This document shows positions 27,570 to 36,679 of a stretch of DNA of 39,727 nucleotides, piece after piece. Origin of the DNA: an uncultured Pirellulaceae bacterium (GTDB lineage: Bacteria > Planctomycetota > Planctomycetia > Pirellulales > Pirellulaceae); NCBI GenBank assembly GCA_905480545.1, contig CAJQQR010000212.1:1-39727 (forward strand), read 5' to 3'. The notes beneath the pieces were generated by a model. The model was given only the letters and a program-made list of their open reading frames with translations, did no database searches and was not told where the DNA came from. The translations under genes and the position numbers were made by a program. Every line of letters starts with the position of its first letter. Within the stretch, counting starts at the first letter, position 1.

Positions 27570-28201
27570 AAGAGGAACGTCAACCGGGATCGTACCTGTT
27601 CATGTTGGGGAAAGAACACCAGCCGGGAAGAAACCAGGTTCATCGACTTTACGTTCACGGTGCAGATTCAACAAACTCGCGCACGGCCACCGAAGCGAAC
27701 CTGACTGGGCGAAAGTCAATTCTTGCCCGCGTTCGCAAGAAGAGAAAAAAGCAGAAGAAGCGGCGGACGCACCTGCAGCCGGAAACAGGATTTCGCGAAA
27801 GCTACCGCATTGAGGGCGAGACTCTGATAACCGTCAACGACTACACAGCCGGTCGCATGTTTGTCGACGCGATCAGTAATGCGTTCTATCCTGTCGACCT
27901 TCACACAAAGACGGGCGTCAGGCCAAAGCCGCTGAAGCCGGGCAAAGTACCAACAATTCCGCTGAGCGCTCTGATGCCCAAGGACAGTCGCAATATCATC
28001 ATTGCCCGGCCGATGCGTTAGCAGTGACCGACTGGCAAATTCCGGCCTGCGAGTTCAGGCGTCGTGCATGGGCATGGGCCAGGCCGCCGGTGTCGCGGCA
28101 ACACTGGGGGCGAAATTCGGAACAACACCGCTCGAAGTTCCGCTGACAGAAATACACGCGTTACTTCGAGAACACGGACTGATTATTTCAGGAAAGGCTT
28201 A
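27570..28201 (+). pseudogene. C-terminal part of a broken FAD-dependent oxidoreductase
   Basis: The frame gives LFMLGKEHQPGR, YVHGADSTNSRTATEANLTG, ETGFRESYRIEGETLITVND, YTAGRMFVDAI, FYPVDLHTKTGVRPKPLKPG and PTIPLSALMPKDSRNIIIA. Near 28003-28005 a run of three C shifts the frame; dropping one C restores GRCVSSDRLANSGLRVQAS and MGMGQAAGVAATLGAKFGTT to the stop at 28201. This is the C-terminal half of the FAD_oxidored family (planctomycete xanthan-lyase-like oxidoreductases). The FAD-binding N-terminus is missing, replaced by the IS256 fragment. A sequencing error at CCC cannot be excluded, but the truncation alone makes it a pseudogene. Confidence 0.85.
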
Positions 28202-28288
28202 GCTCGTAGCTGGGTAACATGGTGCGTGGCTAGGGTTAACTGGCAACATTAACAATTCGGTTGCCAATTTGCTCTGACTCATGAGCTC

Positions 28289-28720
28289 ATGAAGAAACAC
28301 CAACGCAGCTTCGGCTCACTCCTGACTGCATCTAGTCTTCTTGTCCTTGCTGTAACGAGAATTCTGGCCTTTGTGCGGCCATTCTCGATCAGAGTCGTCG
28401 GTTTGCATGCGTTGATCGGATTCGTTTTCGTCGGCCTGATCGCTTTACATGTCGCGAACAATCTCAAGCCCTTATCGCGGTATCTACAGAGCAAAGTCCT
28501 GTGGCTGATGCTGGAAATCGCAGCTGGACTGTGCGGACTCTTCCTTTGGCAAACAGCTCGCATTCGCAGCATAGCGGCTCGATTTCCATTTTCGTCTGAA
28601 GGATTCAAACTGAAAGAACTTGCTGACATTGTCTTACCAGTTTCTCATGATCACTCGAAAAAGATCGTTTTCATCGAGCAGAAAAACAAAAAAATTGCAT
28701 ATTTTGCTAAACAACAGTAA
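28289..28720 (+). CDS. DUF4405-like membrane protein, short form
   Basis: The protein has 143 residues and three predicted membrane helices: about 8-29, 34-58 and 70-89. The pattern VTRILAFVRPFSIRVVGLHALIGFVFVGLIALHVANNL is typical of the DUF4405/cytochrome-b-like membrane domain. His40 and His54 lie fourteen residues apart in helix 2, spacing suited to heme ligation. Related planctomycete proteins are, from memory, longer with a periplasmic domain; here only about 50 residues follow helix 3, so this is either a short form or a truncated gene. It ends 6 bp before the thioredoxin-like gene and probably forms an operon with it, which suggests electron transfer across the membrane. That role is inferred. 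Confidence 0.75.
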   Translation: MKKHQRSFGSLLTASSLLVLAVTRILAFVRPFSIRVVGLHALIGFVFVGLIALHVANNLKPLSRYLQSKVLWLMLEIAAGLCGLFLWQTARIRSIAARFPFSSEGFKLKELADIVLPVSHDHSKKIVFIEQKNKKIAYFAKQQ

Positions 28721-28726
28721 AACTTA

Positions 28727-30580
28727 ATGAAAACAATGGAGAAGACAATGACGAACAAACAGCCGGTGTCGACACCAGCAGTCATCAACCAATGCGTCGA
28801 TATGCGATCATCCGGACGATCACAATTCGTTTCCGGAGTACCATCAATCCCGCCGTTGCCTAAGCCTCCGCGGGTACCAACGTCAAATTCGGGACCGCAA
28901 CCACGTGAATCGTCAACAATGCCGACTCCCTATCTGCCGGTAGAAAGTTGGCTGACCAATAAGTTGCTAGGACTATTGATCATCAACTTGTCGCTGCTCG
29001 ATGTTTTGCTTGGCGCCAGCATCTACAAAGTGCTGGATTCGGATTCACTGGCATTCAATAAACAAACTGATTCGAAGGTATCGAGTCAATTGGCCGAAGC
29101 AGGCACTCCAAAAACCACTTCCGATCAGAATGTGGCAACAGAATTCCAATCGGATTCTAGCCATGATACCAACAGCAATTCATCGATAGCAGAATCCGGC
29201 CCTGAACCTATTCCGTCGAAAACGCCGGTCGAATCTGACATTGACTCGACTATCGAAGATAGTGCCGAAACGATGGCAAAAAAGTCCGACAAAAATCAAA
29301 AAGAACCATCGAACGAGCAGCTGTATGATCAAGTCGCATCGACGAAAGGTCACCTGGCGGACAAAGCAACTCAGTTCTCGGCAGACTCCGATTCCGTTGA
29401 CCAAGTCAATGATAACGCGACGCTCTTGGTCTCTGACGTTGCAAATGAAAGTCTGACAGAAAATCCAAATACTAAAACCCTGGAAACTTGCACTCCTCCG
29501 AAGTTACCGATCGCCGCCCCTTATTACGGAACCAGGATAGAATGGAATCGCGTGGTTGATGACGCTGCAAGCAAAGCCAAATCGGAACACAAACTGGTAT
29601 TCCTCATACACGTCTCGGGCAATTTCACCAAAGAGGAATTTACGTGAAATAACGCTCAAAAATTCAGAGCAGGTGCTCTGTCCAATTCTGAAGCGGCCGG
29701 TTTCATTTCCCGAAACTTCGTTTCGACCTTTCAACAAGCAGGAGATTTTTCAGTCGTACCTTTCAACGGCAAGATGGTCAAAAATGGTGGAAACGTCGTA
29801 AGCTATTTCTGTACACCCGAAGGCCAATTGCTACACGCCGTTGGCGGTCCGGTAAGCGGAGAAAAGCTACTGGCCGAGGCTCGATGGGCCAGAGATCTTG
29901 CTCTGGATATGCAGAATAAATCCAGACAAAGCAAAGCGGAATTCGTGCGAAAAGCCCACGAGAATGCCTCGCGACGAGGCCAAACGCACTCCTGGCAAGA
30001 CTCAAACCGATCTTCTCAGGCCCATGTGCATCGATTGCTATCGCAGTACGCATACATGCCCATGTCAAAGGTCGAGATGAAACTGTTTCGTTCACTCAGT
30101 GGGGAAAAATTCGAATCGAATCGTTCCGAGATATGCAATGCCTCCGAGGCATTTGCTCAGGCGGAAAAAAGGAATCGGCCGATACTCCTGGTTCTACGAT
30201 CAAACGATCAAATGACCCACTCAAGAAGTCGTTGGCAGCAACCATCTCGAAACGCTTCTGTTTTGAATGATTACAAAGTAAAGCGGCTGTTGAAAAAATT
30301 CGAAGTCGCCTCATTTCCAAAAATTCAACTGGTGGCATTTAGCAACCTGAAGCAACTGGAGGGCTGGGAACAACTAGCTCCTCAAGCCGGCAGCGGCTGG
30401 CGAAGTCAACATACATACCTCGTGGTTTGCCCGTCCGGCAAAATATTGACTCAAGTGTATCCCGGTCGTCCATCGGACTTCATAGGCCAACTGAGTTCAG
30501 CCTTGCAGTTATGGAAAGAAGAATCTGCCAAGAAGTCGATCGGATTGGTCTCCAGCAAGGCGGGACCGACGCAACCGTAG
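28727..30580 (+). CDS. Membrane-anchored double thioredoxin-like protein, candidate selenoprotein (in-frame TGA at 29645)
   Basis: One reading frame runs from 28727 to the TAG at 30578-30580 (617 residues), interrupted only by TGA at 29645-29647 (codon 307). Residues 38-52 are proline-rich, residues 79-101 form one membrane helix, and residues about 105-260 are a Ser/Asp-rich linker. A thioredoxin-like domain follows: HKLVFLIHVSGNFTKEEFT, [TGA], NNAQKFRAGAL, then GGNVVSYFCTPEGQLLHAVGG. A second related domain is at the C-terminus (RPILLVLRSND ... TYLVVCPSGKILTQV). The TGA falls right after the first strand, where redox Cys/Sec sits in thioredoxin folds, and a SECIS-like hairpin follows. The alternative is a nonsense-mutated pseudogene; then 28727-29647 and 29774-30580 would be separate pieces. 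A second possible start is 28748, behind ggagaag. I favour selenocysteine insertion, unproven. Confidence 0.62.
29661..29687 (+). promoter_or_regulatory. Candidate bacterial SECIS hairpin
   Basis: Stem cagagc (29665-29670), loop aggt (29671-29674) and stem gctctg (29675-29680) pair perfectly. An outer aatt/aatt pairing (29661-29664 with 29684-29687) is possible across a three-base bulge. The loop GG lies 25-26 nt after the TGA; bacterial SECIS models, as I recall them, ask for an apical loop 16-37 nt downstream with a G in its first two loop positions. E. coli fdhF likewise has AGGU at its apex. The sequence is translated as part of the gene, as expected for bacterial SECIS. Confidence 0.55.
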
Positions 30581-30608
30581 TATATTTGGATGCGGTGAAT
30601 CTTCATCT

Positions 30609-30638
30609 CTTCTTATCACTTCTTATTACTTCTTATTA
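30609..30638. repeat. Three tandem 10-bp units
   Basis: cttcttatca, cttcttatta, cttcttatta follow the thioredoxin-like gene, between its stop and the transposase remnant. Simple slippage is likely; there is no GC hairpin, so it is not an evident terminator. Confidence 0.6.
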
Positions 30639-30649
30639 CGTAGGCGGAT

Positions 30650-30951
30650 GAAAACCGCTTCCATTATGCGCCGTATTGTCATTTTGTTGCCAGCGATTCT
30701 CATGGGTGACGGTCAACTGCTGTATGAATTGACCTAGATCACCATCTATTCCGGCCATAAAACAAAATGCTGATGATTGGGCATTAGGCAATAACTTACA
30801 ATTCGCATCGGATGATTTCTAATGTGTCGTCGATAATACGCACAAACGCAAAGTAATCTTCGTCGTTGAAAAACAATCAACATCCTCCGACGCCACGATT
30901 CAAAACATAGAAAACCATTCCAACGTTCGCGGCACGTGCAGTTCTGGGCAT
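30650..30951 (-). pseudogene. REP-associated tyrosine transposase (RAYT/Y1) remnant
   Basis: On the minus strand from 30951 the translation reads MPRTARAANVGMVFYVLNRG, stop, LFFNDEDYFAFVRIIDDTLE. In the next frame comes RIVSYCLMPNHQHFVLWPE, and after another shift DGDLGQFIQQLTVTHENRWQ. This is the N-terminal half of an IS200-like Y1 transposase with its HxH motif (NHQH) still visible. An in-frame stop, two shifts and loss of the C-terminal tyrosine region show that it is inactive. Such genes mobilise REP sequences; this one is preceded by the element-end repeat at 30979-31036. Confidence 0.85.
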
Positions 30952-30978
30952 ACCAAAGATCAGGCCACTTTTGCCACC

Positions 30979-31036
30979 ATTGTCAATTAACTGGACCTTT
31001 CCCCGTTTTCGTGTCTGCCCTCGTTTTCTTGTCTGG
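30979..31036. repeat. Element-end repeat, copy 2
   Basis: Positions 30979-30998 equal 427-446 (attgtcaattaactggacct), with weaker similarity beyond. It lies between the RAYT remnant and the dehydrogenase gene and overlaps the dehydrogenase 3' end: its minus-strand reading GKGPVN-stop supplies the last residues and the TGA of that gene. Confidence 0.6.
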
Positions 31037-34000
31037 TTGCGACAAACGTCGAAAAAACTCGAACTCTGCCGTTTTATTGAATTTACGATGGTCATGAACC
31101 AAGGCGCCGAACCTGATCCGTAATGTCTCGCCCTGAGCGACCGTGATCTCGCTGCGTGCCCCCTGCTTCATCGCCTGGCGGCCGAACGGGTTGGCAACAA
31201 AGACGCCGTAGTCGCGGTTGTGCCACCAACTTTCGCGAAAGTTGGTGGAATTGGCCATCAACATGATGCCTCCGGATTTGGCACTTGTGCCGGAGTAATC
31301 GCACCACGCGGCGGGTTGCCCCCATGTTGCGCTGGCAGTCTTCTTACCTGTGGAACTCCGCAACACTCCGCCGTTCTTTTCAGTGAATGGAGTTGCCATC
31401 CTAGCACCAAAACCCATCTCTTCCTGATCGCCGAACACCAGTGGACGTTGGTCAGCCAAAATCGCGGCATCCCAGATCAGCATCCAGCCATTCGGGCGAG
31501 CGACAAGCGTGAACTTGTTGATCAGCAGAGCTAGCGGCACGCCCGACTCGCTTTTCAGACGGCACTGCGTGGAAAATCGCAATCGTCCATCGGCCGTTGT
31601 CGGAGCGGTCACGAACCTGACGTGCTCCATAGATCCTTTGTTGCGCCAAAAGTCCTCCCCGCTGAGATCGCCGAATCCAAGCCAGATTCCCGGATGCATG
31701 GTCTCGTGATCCACCGCATCAACTTTCTTGATGGGCGGATGGTTACGAGTAACTTGCAGGCCATCGGTCAGACGAGCGTTGGCAAAGTACGGACGCAGAA
31801 TCTTATCGTCATGAAATACAAAATCAACGATCGGCTTACCGTTGAGGGAGATGTGAAGACGACCACGCTGTTCTTCAACACCAAAGCTTTTGCCTGACGC
31901 AACCTGTTTTTCATTCGTCTTTGATTCCGCGTTAGCGATCGGTGGAGCAGTCCTCAGCGAAAGCAGAAACGTCGCCAGATCGGCGACCTGCTGCGGAGTC
32001 AAACTCGTGGCCATTTCAGGCATGGCCGAAACGCGACTTGTTTTTCGCCTTTCGATCGTGGCTTTGGGGATTTCAATTCGCTGGCCGTTGGATTGCCCAA
32101 GCGACAATGTCAATCCGCTTTCCTCCAACAAGACACCGGAATACACCAGTCCGGCGTCGGTCAGGACCGTCAATTGATTAAAGCCCTCGGTAATCACTTC
32201 GCTGGGCTCGATCATGGACTGCACAATGTGCCGCGCATTGGTTCGCATTCCGATACCTCGCAAATTCGGCCCAAAACCATTCCGCGACTGATCAAGGCTA
32301 TGACACTTTGCGCAGCCAGCTCCTTGCGCATGCCGGAACAGCACCTCGCCGCGTTCCCGATCTCCTCGATCCAGTATCGCCAGTGTCGACTCTAGCGTTG
32401 TTTTCACCTGCGGTTTGCCCAACGGCAGCGGTGCGATCGCAACGACATAGTTTCCCTTGCCTCCCGCGCGGCCATCATTGGTATTTCCTCCCAATGCGAT
32501 CGGCCCGGCTGCGAATGTTCGCACGTGGAACAAAAACGTTGCCCCTTCGTCGGTCACTGCCCGTAACGACGTTGACTCAAAGTCCCTTTGCAGCCAGCGA
32601 GGAACATTCTTTTGGCGATCATCGATTCCGACCCATACTTTAACCGGCACCAGCGCTTCGGCGGTCAGCCATTGGTCGCCTCGCGAACCATCGTCATTGT
32701 TGGCTGTTTGCAACAGATCGCAACCCTCCAACTCCGGCGGAACACGGCTCAGTCGATAGGCGCGATCGGCGTAAACCGGAATGCCACCGGAGAAGCCGCC
32801 GGGCACCACATGGTACTTGAGCCCGCTTCGCGCCTTCACGTTCCGGACGACCGGCACCAAATCGCTCGATGGGACATTGCTGTCTGATCCCGTGACGACC
32901 CGCGACAGGGCTCTTCCGCGAATCTCTGGTTTGGATACCCTTGCGTTTTTCGCCAACCACAATTCAGCCACCTCGCGAACGTCGGCAGCTGGATCGTGTT
33001 CAGCCAATTTACGGACTTCCGTTTGGTTCGAGGCATGGGTTTCCAGCAGTCCCAACAGTGCGGCGCGCCGCACTGCAGAACGCGAATCACTAAGCAACGT
33101 TCGCAGCTGCGATGTCGACTGCAAAGCCCGCAGTGCTTGCCAGCCGGCATAGAACACGGCGGTATCCGATTCATGCTGCAATGTTGCCAACAACTCGGGA
33201 ACCACAGCCGATTGCCTGGTTTCGTGCATCGCCCCCACGGCGGCAAATCGAAGGCGAGGTTGACGATGTCGCAGCGCTGTGTGCAGACCGGTCGCCAGTC
33301 CTGCGGTCTGTCCCAATTGTTTGGCGCGATACGCCAAGATTCGTACGGCTTGTACCTGCAAATTGAGCGATGCCTTGGAATTGACAGATAGTGTATCAAG
33401 CAGATAGTCGGAGAACGAACCGACTCCCGGAATACGGCCGAGCGCCCACACGCTCCATGTTTCCTGATTCTCGGTCAGTCGACCTGCAGACAAGCGTTGC
33501 AGGATGCGGGGCACGACCGGTTTTCCTCTCCGGACCAATTCGTCTTGCGCGTTGATCCGCCTGACCGGCAGCAGCGAATCGAACTCATGGATCAGTTCAT
33601 CGATCGTAAAAGCATCCAACAGCTTGTCTGTTCTCAGCTCGGCTGCCGCAGGTGCATCTTTCCAAGCGATCCGGAAGATGCGGCCTTCGTTGGCCAACTG
33701 CCCGTCCTTCCACTCGGCACCATAGCCACTGCTCCAACCAAGAACCCACAATGCGCCGTCGGGACCAAACTCCATGTCAGTGGGGCGAAAAAGCGACGAA
33801 CCGCCCTCGACAAATGGGATGAAGCTGCCTCCCTCGGGCCGAAGCAAAGCCCCGTCCCACCGCGGACGCCAAAGGTACGTTTTCTTTAGCAACCAATCAT
33901 TGACCAGAAATGCGTTACGATATTCGGGAGGAAACTGCGGTGATTGACAATAGACAACGCCCGTTCCTGATCCCTCGAACAACGGACCACTGACTGGCGC

Positions 34001-34939
34001 GGTCGGGGAATGCGGATCGGATGACCAGTGACTGCTCCACGGATGGTTCCAACCAAAATGTGCTCCAAAGAACGGCATAAAAACTCGATCGCCGGTCGTC
34101 TGATCGTTGTCGGTTCCCAGCCAATTGAAGCCGCTGTCCAGCGTGATATCCCACGGATTGCGGAATCCGCGGGAGACGATCTCCAGGTTTTGCCCACCAC
34201 CATCGCACCTTAATATTCCACCATCCAGACCCCAATCGTCGGCGGGATCATGATAAGCATGCTGATAGTCGTGCTTCGAAAAGACTTGGGGTGGTGGGAA
34301 ATCTGGTGTACCTAGCGGCGCGGTCACGCCCCACAGATCGCGAAACGGTTTGGGCGCGATTCGACCGGGCTTCGTGAGCCCTTTCGAGTTGCCCTTGCTC
34401 ATGTACAACTTGCCGTCAGGAGCCCACGTGAGTCCGTGCAAGCCATGCTCAAGATTCCCGAGGTCGGTATAAACACGGACGTACTCGTCGGCCACGTCAT
34501 CACCATCAAGATCACGCACCATCGTCAAGTCAGGAGCATTGGCAATCCATAGATCACGACCATGCCAAGCCAAGCCCTGAATTGCATTCAACCCAATCGC
34601 GAATTTTTTGATTCGATCGGCATGTCCGTCACCATTAGTGTCCTGCACAATCACCACACTATCGCCCGGAGTTTTGGGGGTCGGATTACGATACTGAGGT
34701 CCCATGCCAACGAATAGCCGCCCTCGCTCGTCGAAAGCCATTGAACACGGCTGACGCACCAACGGTTCGCTGGCGAACAGGGTCACCTGGAATTCTGCCG
34801 GGACTTTTGGCAGCGCCTTGGGATCAGCGGATTTATCGATAAACTGTCCAATCGCAATGGATGAAGAACCCATTAATGCTATGGCAAACAACAAAGCTAG
34901 AAACCATCTTCGTAGGCCTTGAGCTGTCTCACCAACCAT
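30983..34939 (-). CDS. PVC-type membrane-bound dehydrogenase with HEAT, cytochrome c and DUF6807/PmoA-like domains
   Basis: I start at 34939 (MVGETAQGLRRWFLALLF), where a signal peptide follows directly; the frame is open to 35020, giving 27 more residues. Of 1318 residues, the first about 450 are the membrane-bound dehydrogenase (sorbosone/glucose-dehydrogenase-like propeller) domain: VTLFASEPLVRQPCSMAFDERG, DTNGDGHADR, DNDQTTGDRVF, FGWNHPW, RPTDMEFGPDGALWVL. A HEAT-like helical stretch follows, then a heme-binding domain with C876-A-K-C-H880 (GDRERGEVLFRHAQ before it). The C-terminal 280 residues match DUF6807/PmoA-like (HPGIWLGFGDLSGEDFW, GALVHDHRKFNK). The propeller probably oxidises a sugar and passes electrons to the heme. 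Fusion to DUF6807 is notable. The last about 18 residues derive from a repeat element. Confidence 0.9.
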   Translation of the reverse strand: MVGETAQGLRRWFLALLFAIALMGSSSIAIGQFIDKSADPKALPKVPAEFQVTLFASEPLVRQPCSMAFDERGRLFVGMGPQYRNPTPKTPGDSVVIVQDTNGDGHADRIKKFAIGLNAIQGLAWHGRDLWIANAPDLTMVRDLDGDDVADEYVRVYTDLGNLEHGLHGLTWAPDGKLYMSKGNSKGLTKPGRIAPKPFRDLWGVTAPLGTPDFPPPQVFSKHDYQHAYHDPADDWGLDGGILRCDGGGQNLEIVSRGFRNPWDITLDSGFNWLGTDNDQTTGDRVFMPFFGAHFGWNHPWSSHWSSDPHSPTAPVSGPLFEGSGTGVVYCQSPQFPPEYRNAFLVNDWLLKKTYLWRPRWDGALLRPEGGSFIPFVEGGSSLFRPTDMEFGPDGALWVLGWSSGYGAEWKDGQLANEGRIFRIAWKDAPAAAELRTDKLLDAFTIDELIHEFDSLLPVRRINAQDELVRRGKPVVPRILQRLSAGRLTENQETWSVWALGRIPGVGSFSDYLLDTLSVNSKASLNLQVQAVRILAYRAKQLGQTAGLATGLHTALRHRQPRLRFAAVGAMHETRQSAVVPELLATLQHESDTAVFYAGWQALRALQSTSQLRTLLSDSRSAVRRAALLGLLETHASNQTEVRKLAEHDPAADVREVAELWLAKNARVSKPEIRGRALSRVVTGSDSNVPSSDLVPVVRNVKARSGLKYHVVPGGFSGGIPVYADRAYRLSRVPPELEGCDLLQTANNDDGSRGDQWLTAEALVPVKVWVGIDDRQKNVPRWLQRDFESTSLRAVTDEGATFLFHVRTFAAGPIALGGNTNDGRAGGKGNYVVAIAPLPLGKPQVKTTLESTLAILDRGDRERGEVLFRHAQGAGCAKCHSLDQSRNGFGPNLRGIGMRTNARHIVQSMIEPSEVITEGFNQLTVLTDAGLVYSGVLLEESGLTLSLGQSNGQRIEIPKATIERRKTSRVSAMPEMATSLTPQQVADLATFLLSLRTAPPIANAESKTNEKQVASGKSFGVEEQRGRLHISLNGKPIVDFVFHDDKILRPYFANARLTDGLQVTRNHPPIKKVDAVDHETMHPGIWLGFGDLSGEDFWRNKGSMEHVRFVTAPTTADGRLRFSTQCRLKSESGVPLALLINKFTLVARPNGWMLIWDAAILADQRPLVFGDQEEMGFGARMATPFTEKNGGVLRSSTGKKTASATWGQPAAWCDYSGTSAKSGGIMLMANSTNFRESWWHNRDYGVFVANPFGRQAMKQGARSEITVAQGETLRIRFGALVHDHRKFNKTAEFEFFRRLSQPDKKTRADTKTGKGPVN

Positions 34940-35020
34940 AAGTTTGCGAAATTGCCGGGACCAAACCGTGCGACTTATTCTCCAAGTCATACTCGAGGGA
35001 AGCATAGGGTATTTTTGCAT

Positions 35021-35448
35021 CTAGACTGCTCCGGAGACTGTCAGCCACCTAAGGCAAGAAGAATTTTGAATTGGGAAATAGTAAATGATACTTTCTTTTG
35101 GTTGAGGAAAGGGAACGCAGTTCATTTTTTTGGTTGGCCACGTGAGCGGTGGGTATGTTTGAGTGGCAATAGAACTGCAGACTGGAGCACAAAGAAATCG
35201 CCTCCGTTACACCCCATATGTAAGTTTTTCGTCTCTCATCCGCGAAAGGGGCAAGGCTTGCTTTGATTAACACTAATTATTGAGGGGTATATGCCTGAGA
35301 ATCCATCGTTGATAATTGGTGTGTAGCAAATTTACCATAGTCCAACTGACGCATTTTGGTACAGAAGTTATCAAACTGGCGTCGACTGATCTAATCCGGC
35401 TATACTTGATCCAGCTGATTCATCAAAACAATTGAGAGGTCGAACTTC
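35021..35448. other. Divergent intergenic region
   Basis: This gap separates the minus-strand dehydrogenase from the plus-strand DUF1552 gene and must hold both promoters. A -10-like tatact is at 35401-35406 but has no matching -35 element. gagagg at about 35431-35436 may act as a weak ribosome binding site for the 35449 start. The segment tagcaaatttacc near 35325 recurs near 34 at the left end of the window. I see no gene. Confidence 0.45.
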
Positions 35449-36678
35449 ATGAAACGTCGCGATATTTTGAAATCCGCTGGCTGCACACTTTTTCTTCCTG
35501 CACTAGAGAGTTTCGGACAAGAGCGGTGGGCTCCGGCCGAAGCTGATGTCAAACGACTGTTTTGTGTCAGCATGGGCTACGGTTTTTTCACGGACGCGTT
35601 GCCGCAAACAGATGGTGCGGACTACGCATTCAGTGACCACATGGAACCTCTGAAAAAGCATAGAGACCATTTCACGCTCTACTCGAAAATGAAATTTGGC
35701 GGAAACCATGTCCACGACCACAAGTGTTTTGTCGGAAACACCACAACGAACCCAAACTCACTGGACCAAATCGTAGCGGACCATATTGGGCATTTCACTC
35801 GCGTTAGAAATGTGGCAACTTTCATCAGCCACGCCCATCACCACATCGTTGCATCATGGCGGAACAGGTTGCCCGTTATGCCGATCCAATCGACCAGAGT
35901 GCTGTTCGAAACTCTTTTTGCGAAGACGGACAAGAAGACACAGGAGCGATTGCTGGCTCATAAGAAGAGCGTACTTGATAGCTCCTTGGAAGACGCGAAA
36001 TCTCTAATGGCGCGTGTGTCGGGGCGAGATCGGAAGAGACTGGAGGAGTATTTCGCTGCGCTTCGCGAATCGGAGCAGGAACTTAACAAATCGATTGAGT
36101 GGCTAAGCAAGCCTAACCAGGATGTTGAATTCCCAATTGCCCCATCATTCGACAATGGTTTTCTTTCAACCGATGTGGATAAAAAACGATTCCTAGCAAA
36201 CCCACGCCAGATTCAGCGAGGCATAGCATTCGACATGATCTACAAGGCCTTCAAGTTTGATGTTACGCGTGTGGTCAATTTCTACATGGTTGGCCTCGAC
36301 AACGATCACCACATTACAACACACAACGTGCCAAAATCTGAGGACGCACGGAAAAGTTTGACAAAGTATGACTCCTCGTTCTTTTCGCTGTTGGCAAAAT
36401 TTTACGACAGACTCGCCAGCACAAAAGTCGCTTCCGGTGGGACGCTGATGGATGAGACCGTCACCGTCGCTACGGGAAACAACAGTGTAAGTCAGAAAAG
36501 AGGCCCACATAACGGAAGCGAAATCCCCGTGTTCGTTGCGGGCGGAGGATTTACGAATCACGGTGGCCATGTTATCCGCAATGGAAAGACCACTTGCGAT
36601 ATCTATCTGTCGATACTTCAGAAGTTCGGCATCAAACGGGAACGGTTTGGCGATAGCCAAAACATCATCGAATTGTGA
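35449..36678 (+). CDS. DUF1552 family exported protein
   Basis: The protein has 409 residues and starts directly on a Tat-like signal (MKRRDILKSAGCTLFLPALESFGQ). Family landmarks are LFCVSMGYGFFTDALPQ, LEEYFAALRESE, DMIYKAFKFDVTRVV, DNDHHITTHN and the C-terminal GNNSVSQKRGPHNGSEIPVF, VAGGGFTNHGGHV and TCDIYLSILQKFG. It is more divergent than the two paralogues at 5307 and 9170. Its stop is 1 bp before the start of the DUF1592 gene (TGA, a, ATG), so the pair is almost surely co-translated, matching the arrangement at 10522/11760. Exported; reaction unknown. Confidence 0.91.
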   Translation: MKRRDILKSAGCTLFLPALESFGQERWAPAEADVKRLFCVSMGYGFFTDALPQTDGADYAFSDHMEPLKKHRDHFTLYSKMKFGGNHVHDHKCFVGNTTTNPNSLDQIVADHIGHFTRVRNVATFISHAHHHIVASWRNRLPVMPIQSTRVLFETLFAKTDKKTQERLLAHKKSVLDSSLEDAKSLMARVSGRDRKRLEEYFAALRESEQELNKSIEWLSKPNQDVEFPIAPSFDNGFLSTDVDKKRFLANPRQIQRGIAFDMIYKAFKFDVTRVVNFYMVGLDNDHHITTHNVPKSEDARKSLTKYDSSFFSLLAKFYDRLASTKVASGGTLMDETVTVATGNNSVSQKRGPHNGSEIPVFVAGGGFTNHGGHVIRNGKTTCDIYLSILQKFGIKRERFGDSQNIIEL

Positions 36679-36679
36679 A

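Noticed and set aside
29556..29801. Overlapping frame bridging the TGA, as if a frameshift joined the two halves
   Set aside because: Domain similarity continues in the original frame on both sides of the TGA, so no shift is needed.
36536..36679. Upstream start for the last DUF1592 gene
   Set aside because: It would lie within the DUF1552 gene and bury the signal peptide.
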